A stretch of DNA of 5,668 bases, from the NCBI GenBank assembly GCA_005239615.1, contig SBBR01000059.1:1-5668 (forward strand), given 5' to 3'. The notes under the pieces were generated by a model. It searched no databases. It saw nothing but the letters and a program-made list of their open reading frames with translations, and was not told the DNA's origin. This document shows, in pieces, positions 1 through 5,396 of this stretch (position 1 is its first letter; each line of letters starts with the position of its first letter). A program made the position numbers and the translations under genes. This stretch comes from an archaeon. GTDB taxonomy: Archaea; Iainarchaeota; Iainarchaeia; Iainarchaeales; Iainarchaeaceae.

Positions 1-303
1 AGCCTCGTCCATGGGATACACAAAAAACCCCGCCCTGTTTATGCCTCTCTTGTCGCCGAGCGCTTCCCTGAATGCCTGCCCCAGCACAAGGCCGGTGTCC
101 TCAATCGTGTGGTGCTGGTCAACATCCAAATCCCCGCTCGCTGCAAGGTCAATGTCAAATGCGCCTGTCTTGGCAAATGTTTCTAGCATGTGCGAAAAGA
201 AGCCGATTGGAGTCTTCACCCTAGCCTTTCCCTTTCCGTCAGCATTTAGCTGGACAGTAATTTGGGTTTCCTTTGTTGTGCGGCTCACAGCGGCCTTTCT
301 CAT
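1..303 (-). CDS. hisB: Imidazoleglycerol-phosphate dehydratase, N-terminal part (cut by window edge)
   Basis: Catalyses dehydration of imidazole glycerol phosphate to imidazole acetol phosphate, a late step of histidine synthesis. The first 101 codons are present and the frame runs open off the left edge; the family is usually about 190-200 residues, so roughly half is seen. Visible family motifs are GFFSHMLETFAKTG (residues about 35-48; the usual form is GFFDHML), the metal-binding DQHHTIED (about 64-71), then GLVLGQAFREALGDK and PMDEA at the edge. The ATG overlaps the stop of the upstream fusion gene as ATGA and has a strong GGAGG site seven bases before it, so the two are translationally coupled. 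Only the dehydratase domain is seen. The HAD phosphatase that is fused to HisB in E. coli is instead at the end of the preceding gene. The family call is firm; the C-terminal half cannot be judged. Confidence 0.95.
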   Translation of the reverse strand, partial: MRKAAVSRTTKETQITVQLNADGKGKARVKTPIGFFSHMLETFAKTGAFDIDLAASGDLDVDQHHTIEDTGLVLGQAFREALGDKRGINRAGFFVYPMDEA

Positions 304-2597
304 GTAAACCCCTCCAGCGCCTCATCCACATTTTTCACAACCTTCACTGCGCCCTTTTCTGCAAGCAGTTTCGCAAGCTTTGTGGATTTAACCAATGGAG
401 GCAGCACCCCTATTGCGGTGATTTTTGCCCTCACTGCAGCTTCCATGTCGTCAACAGCATCCCCGAAGTAGCATGCGCTCTGGGCACCCAGAATGCCTAT
501 TGCCGTCTCAATTCCGCAGGGGTTTGGCTTCCCCATCGCTTTAGGGATGTCATCGCCTGTGACAACCGCATCGAAGAAGCCTTCAATGCCGAATTTCTTC
601 AGGGTGGCCAATGCCTCCTTTCTTGGCCTTCCTGTCACGATGCCGAGCCTGAAGCTGTTGCGCAGTTTTGGGAGCGCGGCAATTTTGAGCAGCAGCTTTT
701 CGTTCTGCGCGAGATTTTCGCCCTCAAAAATTTCCTGGAATTTTTCCACTATTTTTTCCTTTTCGACCTTTTTTCCCCTTTTAAGAATTATTGCTTCTGT
801 CAAATCCCAGTCATTGTTGCAGTCCCCGCGCTCCTTGAATTCCTGTATTTCTTGCATCCCAACCTCGGCCCAGGTGAAATACTCTGCGGTTTTCTTTATT
901 GCGAGCCGGTAAGAGCCGCTTACGTCAACGAGCACGCCGTCCATGTCAAAGATGAGCGCCTGCGGCCTGAGCGCGGATTTAACGCGGTTTAGCAGGATTT
1001 CGCACTGCCCTGAGGTGCCAATGGTTATTCTCAGGCAGCCGCCGAGCAACGGATATTGCCCAACATCCCTCACAAGCACCCCATTTTCGCTTAGCTTGCG
1101 GCAAATGGTGGCCGCATTTTCCCCGAACCTTGCCACTATAAAATTCGCTTCCGAAGGATAGGTTTTGATGCCAAGAGCCTCCAGTTCTGCCGAAACGTAT
1201 TCCCTGTTTTTTCTAACTTCCGCGACATAGTTCTCCACAAAATCGGCATCCTGCATTGCCGCCTGGCCAGCCTTCATTGCAATTGTGTTCACGCTGTAAG
1301 GGGATGCGCCCTTTTTTATGAACCTGATTGTGCCCGGATTCGCAACCAGGTAGCCCAGGCGAAGGCCGGCGAGCCCGAAAGCTTTGGAGAATGTCTGCAT
1401 GATAATCAGGTTCGGGAACTTCCAGATTTTTTCTTTCGCGCTTTTTCCGCAATACTGCCAATAAGCCTCGTCGAGAAGCACTGTCGAGTTTTTCGCCCTC
1501 CCAAGAATCCTTTCAAGGTCAGCTTCGCTGATTGCCGTCCCTGTCGGGCTGTTCGGGCTTACAAGCACAAGGAGTTTCGGTCTTGAATCCATCGCTTGGA
1601 TAATATTTTCCGTTGGAAAGCTCAGGTCTTCATTGTACAACACTTTTGAGATTTTTGCGCCAGCCATCTGTGCATATACCCCAAAAAGCTTGAAAGTCGG
1701 CTCAGGAATAACCACCTCATCGCCGGCTTCCACAAAAACATCCATGACAAGCTTAATTGCCTCATCAGAGCCGTTTGTTGGGAGCAGCTCATTCTTTCCA
1801 ACCTTCAGGTAGGCCGCAAGCTCTGAGGTGAAGGATTCATATTCAGGGTAAGAGGAAATATCATCGATGCCAATTTTCCTGAACGCCTCAAGCACTTTTG
1901 GGGAGCAGCCAGCAGTATTTTCATTGAAGTCGAGGCGAAGCTTGCCCTTTCTCCCACCGAGCGGCGGAGAATATTCTGAAATGCCCAAAATGCCCTGTCT
2001 GGGAGATACTCCTGCGTATCCTGTTTTTCCGCTAAGGATTACAAAGTCACTTTCCTGTATTTTTTCATAGACCTCAAGCCCGTTCCTCTCCATAGTGGCG
2101 CCGCTGTACACTATGTCTATTGCGAGGTCAGAAATCCCCTCCGAATACCCTGTCTCGACGCAGCCTGAAACGTAAATTTTCCTTAATAAAAAGCCCTGCC
2201 CTTCGAGCCTGCGAAGGTATGACTCCGCAGTGTTCCTGTACTTTGCAGAAATGCAAACTGAGAGGCTTTTCGGCAATTCGCTGAGCTTTTTCCCTTTCGG
2301 GCCAAGGAGGCAGAGCGTGGGCTTGCCATAAACCGCTTCAGGGTCGTTCCATTCTACCCGCTCAATTACCTGCAGTCCCGAGCCGTTGCCTCCCTGGCAA
2401 TACTCCCTAAAAAGGTCCTCGCCTGTAAGCCCGATGGCATTTTTCCCCTTCCTGGCATACTCCTCCGCCATGAATGGTATGTCCTCGCCGCGCAGCTCAA
2501 TTATTTTTGCCTTGTCTGTGTTCTTGAGAAATCCGAACGCCCTGTCCCTCATTGCCCTGAGCCCCGAGTTCTTGGGGCTGAGGATGAAGGCGACCAC
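300..2597 (-). CDS. Trifunctional histidine biosynthesis fusion: ATP phosphoribosyltransferase - histidinol-phosphate aminotransferase - HAD phosphatase
   Basis: One uninterrupted 765-codon frame holds three domains. Residues 1 to about 205 resemble HisG (ATP + PRPP to phosphoribosyl-ATP): a first strand ending in PK, AIGLTGEDLF (54-63) and the PRPP loop DLAIDIVYSGATMERNGL (157-174). It is the short form, with no C-terminal regulatory domain, and no hisZ is visible. Residues about 215-545 are HisC, a fold-type I PLP aminotransferase: NGSDEAI (275-281), SPNSPTGT (347-354), DEAYW (376-380), TFSKAFGLAGLRLGY with PLP lysine K405, and substrate-binding R413 and R523. Residues about 547-765 are a HAD hydrolase with a helical cap: DMDGVLVD (D551, D553), VTGRP (T655), GKPNP (K690) and GDAVDD (D713). 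By context it is the histidinol-phosphate phosphatase; that role is inferred. The start is GTG, the only usable start after an in-frame stop at 2613-2615, and no clear Shine-Dalgarno site precedes it. The stop overlaps hisB as ATGA. The fusion could be an assembly artefact only if frame was kept through two joins, which is unlikely. Confidence 0.92.
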   Translation of the reverse strand: MVAFILSPKNSGLRAMRDRAFGFLKNTDKAKIIELRGEDIPFMAEEYARKGKNAIGLTGEDLFREYCQGGNGSGLQVIERVEWNDPEAVYGKPTLCLLGPKGKKLSELPKSLSVCISAKYRNTAESYLRRLEGQGFLLRKIYVSGCVETGYSEGISDLAIDIVYSGATMERNGLEVYEKIQESDFVILSGKTGYAGVSPRQGILGISEYSPPLGGRKGKLRLDFNENTAGCSPKVLEAFRKIGIDDISSYPEYESFTSELAAYLKVGKNELLPTNGSDEAIKLVMDVFVEAGDEVVIPEPTFKLFGVYAQMAGAKISKVLYNEDLSFPTENIIQAMDSRPKLLVLVSPNSPTGTAISEADLERILGRAKNSTVLLDEAYWQYCGKSAKEKIWKFPNLIIMQTFSKAFGLAGLRLGYLVANPGTIRFIKKGASPYSVNTIAMKAGQAAMQDADFVENYVAEVRKNREYVSAELEALGIKTYPSEANFIVARFGENAATICRKLSENGVLVRDVGQYPLLGGCLRITIGTSGQCEILLNRVKSALRPQALIFDMDGVLVDVSGSYRLAIKKTAEYFTWAEVGMQEIQEFKERGDCNNDWDLTEAIILKRGKKVEKEKIVEKFQEIFEGENLAQNEKLLLKIAALPKLRNSFRLGIVTGRPRKEALATLKKFGIEGFFDAVVTGDDIPKAMGKPNPCGIETAIGILGAQSACYFGDAVDDMEAAVRAKITAIGVLPPLVKSTKLAKLLAEKGAVKVVKNVDEALEGFT
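309..315 (-). promoter_or_regulatory. Shine-Dalgarno site of hisB
   Basis: The minus strand reads GGAGGGG. Its GGAGG core ends seven bases before the hisB ATG and lies inside the last codons of the fusion gene. It is the strongest ribosome-binding site in the window. It fixes the hisB start at the ATGA overlap and supports reinitiation after the fusion gene. Confidence 0.8.
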
Positions 2598-2713
2598 TGC
2601 AGTCGATTGAGGCTAAGGCATCCCTGGCCTGCGGTTCAGCAACCCAAACGACCCCGCCCTCTTCAGATAGTAGTTTGGAGGTCGGGGTTGTTTCCGTTGG
2701 CGGTCTCTTATGA
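2588..2713 (+). pseudogene. Possible fossil C-terminal tail of a TnpB-like (IS200/IS605) protein
   Basis: The plus strand has a 41-codon open stretch ending in TGA directly before the two GC-rich hairpins at 2702-2737. The peptide includes SIEAKASLACGSATQTTPP and SSDSSLEVGVVSVGGLL. Its composition and ACG...LEVG pattern recall the poorly conserved tails of archaeal TnpB proteins, which end just inside the element's right end. No RuvC or zinc-finger region is present: upstream, the frame runs into the fused his gene on the other strand. This is pattern memory, not an alignment. It could be a chance open frame. Its first about ten codons overlap the start of the his fusion gene. Confidence 0.3.
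2640..2699. repeat. Long imperfect inverted repeat (22-bp arms, 16-nt loop)
   Basis: Arms at 2640-2661 and 2678-2699 match at 18 of 22 positions as an inverted repeat; one of the four mismatches is a G-U wobble. The GC-rich core (ACCCCG against CGGGGT) should fold stably in RNA or single-stranded DNA. It lies 42 bp upstream of the his fusion start and directly beside two more hairpins. It may be part of the right-end or guide-RNA scaffold of a lost IS200/IS605 element, or a structured 5' leader of the his transcript. Confidence 0.7.
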
Positions 2714-2760
2714 GACCCCGCGGGCTTCAGCCCGCGGTGCTCAGAGGTGAATACGCTCAC
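2702..2760 (+). mobile_element. Candidate IS200/IS605-type right-end remnant with tandem hairpins
   Basis: Two adjacent perfect hairpins are seen: GGTCTC-TTAT-GAGACC (2702-2717) and CCGCGGGC-TTCA-GCCCGCGG (2718-2737), followed by TGCTCAGAGGTGAA (2738-2751). A GC-rich stem with a TTCA-type loop just after a tnpB stop is typical of the subterminal structures recognised by the single-strand transposase TnpA, and of the 3' end of TnpB guide (omega) RNAs. No transposase gene is present, so at most this is a solo end. Alternatives are a REP-like extragenic palindrome or a bidirectional terminator. Confidence 0.45.
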
Positions 2761-2780
2761 TTTGCAAAAGTGGGAAAAAA
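2758..2780 (-). terminator. T-rich stretch, possible terminator downstream of the AbrB-ACT gene
   Basis: On the minus strand this reads two CCCACTTTT units (plus-strand AAAAGTGGG at 2766-2774 and 2777-2785) with T-runs of six and four, then a small hairpin CACTTT-GCA-AAAGTG (2758-2772). Archaeal RNA polymerase stops at T-tracts, so this could end the transcript coming from the AbrB-ACT gene, 44 bp past its stop. It lies downstream of the TATA-like box at 2814-2821, so a transcript from that promoter would also have to cross it; this lowers confidence. Confidence 0.35.
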
Positions 2781-2813
2781 GTGGGATTCATTATTACCTA
2801 TTGGGCGCCACTC

Positions 2814-2821
2814 TTTATAAA
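2814..2821 (-). promoter_or_regulatory. TATA-like box, candidate his operon promoter
   Basis: The perfect palindrome TTTATAAA lies 3 bp past the AbrB-ACT stop. On the minus strand, initiation would be expected about 26 bp downstream, near 2791, where an ATG sits. It is the best archaeal TATA box upstream of the his fusion. Using it would give that mRNA a leader of about 195 nt containing all the hairpins. Being palindromic, it could also fire rightward, but no plus-strand gene follows. Confidence 0.45.
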
Positions 2822-2823
2822 CA

Positions 2824-3216
2824 TTACTTTTCAAGCCTCTCGAGCCTGAAGCCCTTCACGCCCTTTTCCTTTCCAAGCTCCATCTTAAGCCTTGCGATGT
2901 TGGTCTTGGAGAAATCCGCTATCACCTCCCACTCGGCTTCCTTGCCCCTCTTCAGGCTCCTCGAGGAGGTGTAGATGAGGTCCACTTTGTTGCGGGAAAG
3001 GATATGGGCGACATTCGCCAGCGAGCCGGGGGCATCACCAAAGCGGATTGAGAGCTTTTTGGTGGCCTTCTCGATGGGGAACAGCATTATCCTGCCATTG
3101 TCCTTGTCGAGGTGCGCCTCTATGTTCTGACCCGGCTTGATACCTAGCGCTTCCCGGAATGCGTTGGGCACGATTACCCTACCCTTCGAGTCGAGCTTCA
3201 GGTTGTGTGCCGCCAT
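2824..3216 (-). CDS. AbrB/SpoVT-type DNA-binding protein with C-terminal ACT domain
   Basis: A 130-residue protein. Residues about 5-48 are an AbrB swapped-hairpin DNA-binding domain (KLDSKGRVIVPNAFREALGI, then a short strand ending RIMLFP), which usually binds DNA as a dimer. Residues about 53-113 are an ACT domain (KLSIRFGDAPGSLANVAHIL, then strands around VDLIYTSSRS and AEWEVIADF), a fold that commonly binds amino acids in metabolic enzymes and regulators. The DAPGSLANV turn is the usual ligand site of ACT dimers. A lysine/arginine-rich end follows. I infer a cytoplasmic one-component regulator responding to an amino acid, perhaps aromatic or histidine given that aroD lies upstream and the his genes downstream. 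The start at 3216 puts the AbrB domain at the N-terminus and has a TATA-like box at leaderless distance. A 28-codon longer form starting at 3300 would overlap the aroD stop as TAATG. The domain calls are firm; the ligand and targets are unknown. Confidence 0.85.
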   Translation of the reverse strand: MAAHNLKLDSKGRVIVPNAFREALGIKPGQNIEAHLDKDNGRIMLFPIEKATKKLSIRFGDAPGSLANVAHILSRNKVDLIYTSSRSLKRGKEAEWEVIADFSKTNIARLKMELGKEKGVKGFRLERLEK

Positions 3217-3230
3217 GGCTATATTAGGGG

Positions 3231-3245
3231 ATTTATCAATAAAAA
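3231..3245 (-). promoter_or_regulatory. TATA-like box upstream of the AbrB-ACT gene
   Basis: The minus strand reads TTTTTATTGATAAAT. The TTTTTATT part is centred about 25 bp before the ATG at 3216, where a leaderless archaeal transcript would have its TATA box. There is no Shine-Dalgarno motif before that ATG, which fits leaderless initiation. The 83-bp gap after aroD (3217-3299) also holds a repeated AACAGGTAA (3244-3252 and 3286-3294) and a short GCCC/GGGC stem at 3264-3276. Confidence 0.4.
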
Positions 3246-3299
3246 CAGGTAAGTCCGCCAGAAGCCCGACATGGGCCAGGACCATAACAGGTAAATGCA

Positions 3300-3986
3300 T
3301 TATTCTGGAAAGAGCTTGCGCATTTCCTTGACGTCAATCTGCCCTTTCGCCGAGCCCTTCCCTTTCCCGAGCGAGGCGAATGCGAGGAATGAGCCGTGCC
3401 TCACCGATTCAATGCGTGAGCGTTTTCCCTTCTCCCCCATGCAGAACGCGATGAACTTGATGCCTTTGCGGTTGTGCTGGCGAAGGAAATCAATTATCCT
3501 GTCGTTGTCCTTTTCCGTCTGGGCCATGCCGACGATTTTGATTGCAAACGGCTTTTCCGTGGCCATGTATTTGACGAGGTCGTCAAGCTCCTCGCGGTCC
3601 GGGGTCCTGTCGAGGGAATGTGCAGAGAGAATCACCTTCACCCCTTTTTCGTCTGCCAGCTGAAAAATCTCTTTCCTGAAATTTCCACCTGAGCTTATTT
3701 CCACATCCACAAAATCCGCCCCGGCCCCGATGGCGTCATGTAGGATGGCTGCTCTTTCGTCCTCGCTCCCTGAAAACTTCCCTCCCTCGTGGATTGGCCT
3801 GCATGTGCAAATCACGGGCTTTTTGCAGGCTTTTATGAGCACCTGAATGTCTTTGGGTTTTGGCGCCGCCTTCAGGAAATCGAGGCGCAGCTCGATGATG
3901 TCTGCCACCTTGTTAGCCTGAGCGATGTCTTTTAGCGCCTGCTTGATGGTGGTTGAAGCTATCGGGACAGCGATGCGGGTTTTCAT
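3300..3986 (-). CDS. aroD: 3-Dehydroquinate dehydratase, type I
   Basis: Converts 3-dehydroquinate to 3-dehydroshikimate, the third step of the shikimate pathway, by a Schiff-base mechanism in a TIM barrel. The 228-residue length is typical of type I enzymes. Visible residues: ELRLDFL (32-38), CTCRP with R63, VDVE with E96, SAHSLDRTP with catalytic H123, and the Schiff-base lysine K150 in FAIKIVGMAQ. The C-terminal substrate-binding segment is present (CMGEKGKRSRIES, then HGSFLAFASLGKGKGSAKGQ). The usual SAPGQ loop is SAKGQ here. The start at 3986 (MKTRIAVPI) puts the first barrel strand at the N-terminus and leaves 8 bp after the pyrF stop. A GTGAT ribosome site overlaps that stop. An in-frame ATG at 4016 would add ten residues inside pyrF and is less likely. 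It appears co-transcribed with the pyrimidine genes. Confidence 0.94.
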   Translation of the reverse strand: MKTRIAVPIASTTIKQALKDIAQANKVADIIELRLDFLKAAPKPKDIQVLIKACKKPVICTCRPIHEGGKFSGSEDERAAILHDAIGAGADFVDVEISSGGNFRKEIFQLADEKGVKVILSAHSLDRTPDREELDDLVKYMATEKPFAIKIVGMAQTEKDNDRIIDFLRQHNRKGIKFIAFCMGEKGKRSRIESVRHGSFLAFASLGKGKGSAKGQIDVKEMRKLFPE

Positions 3987-3992
3987 AAGAAT

Positions 3993-4007
3993 AATCACTT
4001 TGTGATT
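3993..4007 (-). promoter_or_regulatory. Small hairpin holding the aroD Shine-Dalgarno site
   Basis: The perfect inverted repeat AATCAC-TTT-GTGATT spans the pyrF/aroD junction. On the mRNA one arm contains GTGAT (3994-3998), complementary to the archaeal anti-Shine-Dalgarno, seven bases before the aroD ATG, and includes the pyrF TGA. Ribosomes finishing pyrF would melt it, which would couple aroD translation to pyrF. Confidence 0.4.
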
Positions 4008-4714
4008 TCCGAGCACAGCTCTTCAGCCATTTTCTTCCTGTCCTTTGCCTCAAGCAGCGCCCTGCCTACTATAGCGTGCCACCTCTCCCCTGCAGCCTTC
4101 CCGGATTCGGAGATGCTGCCTCCCTGCGCGACAAGGCCTGGCGAGTAGAGCACTGGTTGGATTCCCTTCGATTCGAAGAATTTCCTGTAAGCGAGGATTT
4201 TTTCCGGCTTGTTCCCGGGCACCACAAACTCAAATACGCCGTTCTCGGCAGCGACCTCGTACATTCTCCGGGGCGCGTCATCCTGCAGGAACCCGCCGTC
4301 CGCAGCAAGATATTTCTCGTGCGTCATCTCCCCACCCACAATTACGCCAAGCTCCGCGCGGTGGCACGCCATTATCCATTCCTTCTCCGTTGCTGGCCCT
4401 GCCTGCGGGAAAAGAATCACTGCATCGATGCCGGCCTCCTTGCAAACCTTCGCGAACTTCTCCCCTGTGAAAGGGACATCGGTGCCTGCCTTCTGGTGGT
4501 CGTAAATGAGGGGCTTTGTGGTGTGCTTCCGCGCCGCCTCAACCACTTTCGGCAGGCCATACTTGAGGCCAAGCTCAAAGCCAACCTTATACGCCCCAAT
4601 ACCTTTGACATTGTCGGTTTTCTTGACCAGCTTTTCGAAACCCTTGAGGTCGTCCATGTCGCACGCCGGGACGATGCTGCGGGGGATTTTTATTGTCATG
4701 CTGTTTTCCGGCAT
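3995..4714 (-). CDS. pyrF: Orotidine 5'-phosphate decarboxylase, divergent type
   Basis: Converts OMP to UMP, the last step of de novo UMP synthesis. The 239-residue protein has the family's barrel landmarks: VPACDMDD (15-22), a strand with K43 (AYKVGFEL), the acidic/lysine active-site strand LIYDHQKAGTDVP (69-81), FVVPGNKPEKI (164-173), PGLVAQGG (192-199) and the phosphate-binding IVGRALLEA (215-223). The classical enzyme has DxKxxD; here D72, K75 and D79 are spaced D-x2-K-x3-D. Position next to pyrE supports the role, although an OMPDC-superfamily relative with another activity cannot be excluded. The start at 4714 lies 5 bp after the pyrE stop. Other in-frame ATGs are at 4738 (inside pyrE) and 4699, and none has a strong ribosome site, so the N-terminus is uncertain by a few residues. 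Confidence 0.85.
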   Translation of the reverse strand: MPENSMTIKIPRSIVPACDMDDLKGFEKLVKKTDNVKGIGAYKVGFELGLKYGLPKVVEAARKHTTKPLIYDHQKAGTDVPFTGEKFAKVCKEAGIDAVILFPQAGPATEKEWIMACHRAELGVIVGGEMTHEKYLAADGGFLQDDAPRRMYEVAAENGVFEFVVPGNKPEKILAYRKFFESKGIQPVLYSPGLVAQGGSISESGKAAGERWHAIVGRALLEAKDRKKMAEELCSEITK

Positions 4715-4719
4715 CCTGT

Positions 4720-5352
4720 TCACTTCCCATCTTGCCATTTCTCAGGGTTGTCAAAATAGGCTTTGGCGCTGTCGTAGAGCAGGGCGTCGACTTTGTTGTG
4801 GGCGTTCAATATCTCAAGCAGCTCCTTCGCTGTGAACACTGAGTGCAGATGGTAGCCCTCATTGAGAAGCTCCTTTTTCCCTCCCTGCTCCCTGTCCACC
4901 AGCACGAGCACGTCCTTCACCTTGAGGCCTTCCTTTTCGAGCGGCGCAATCGCCTCGAACTTGCTCGCCCCTGTTGTTATGAGGTCATCAATCACGAGCG
5001 CTGTCTCTCCAGCCTTATACTTTCCCTCTACCGCTGCCTTTGTCCCGTAGCCCTTCACGTCCTTCCTAGGGAAAACCATCCTCCAGCCCTTCTCGAGGCT
5101 CATCGCCGTCGCAATCGAAATCGCCGCGAAAGGGATGCCTGCGATGAGGTCGAACTGGAGTTTATCGGCCTCAGCTTTCTCCGCGAGCGCCCTTGACACG
5201 AGTTTGAGGGTTTCTGGGTAGGAGACGAGAACGCGCAGGTCGATGTATACCGGGCTCTTGAGCCCTGACTTGAGCGTGAAGATGCCGAACTTGACTGCGC
5301 CAATTTCGTGCAGCCTCAAAGCCAACTGAGTCCTCTCATCTGCCCCGGTCAT
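4720..5352 (-). CDS. pyrE: Orotate phosphoribosyltransferase
   Basis: Transfers phosphoribose from PRPP to orotate, giving OMP for the neighbouring PyrF. The 210-residue type I phosphoribosyltransferase shows FTLKSGLKSPVYIDLR (25-40, orotate side), IAGIPFAAI (70-78), the flexible-loop region RKDVKGYGT (96-104) and the PRPP-binding signature LVIDDLITTGASK (119-131). These are the landmarks of a complete, active enzyme. The ATG is preceded by a good GAGGT site seven bases away, and the stop is 5 bp before pyrF. The C-terminal tail (about 190-210) is charged and outside the core fold. Separate pyrE and pyrF genes are the usual prokaryotic form of what animals carry as one UMP synthase protein. 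Confidence 0.95.
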   Translation of the reverse strand: MTGADERTQLALRLHEIGAVKFGIFTLKSGLKSPVYIDLRVLVSYPETLKLVSRALAEKAEADKLQFDLIAGIPFAAISIATAMSLEKGWRMVFPRKDVKGYGTKAAVEGKYKAGETALVIDDLITTGASKFEAIAPLEKEGLKVKDVLVLVDREQGGKKELLNEGYHLHSVFTAKELLEILNAHNKVDALLYDSAKAYFDNPEKWQDGK

Positions 5353-5359
5353 GCGTGTT

Positions 5360-5364
5360 ACCTC
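5360..5364 (-). promoter_or_regulatory. Shine-Dalgarno site of pyrE
   Basis: The minus strand reads GAGGT followed by AACACGC and then the pyrE ATG, a seven-base spacing. It supports the start at 5352 and indicates internal translation within the pyr operon. Confidence 0.7.
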
Positions 5365-5396
5365 AACTGCCCTTTTTCGGCCTTAGCCTTGCACCT

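Noticed and set aside
273..992. 239-codon plus-strand open frame opposite the HAD domain
   Set aside because: It is rich in Phe, Cys and His with no family pattern, and it covers intact HAD motifs on the minus strand.
2497..2760. 87-codon minus-strand open frame running through the hairpins into the his gene
   Set aside because: It overlaps the HisG domain out of frame, starts inside the structured repeats and resembles no family.
2640..2785. CRISPR array
   Set aside because: The repeats here are inverted arms and one 9-bp direct repeat; there are no regularly spaced direct repeats of 20 bp or more.
2600..2800. tRNA or known riboswitch in the his leader
   Set aside because: No T-loop GGTTCRA motif, anticodon-arm arrangement or recognisable aptamer core; only stem-loops.
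4076..4759. 227-codon plus-strand open frame opposite pyrF
   Set aside because: It is antisense to a gene with clear OMP decarboxylase motifs, has no recognisable domain, and reflects GC-rich codon bias on the opposite strand.
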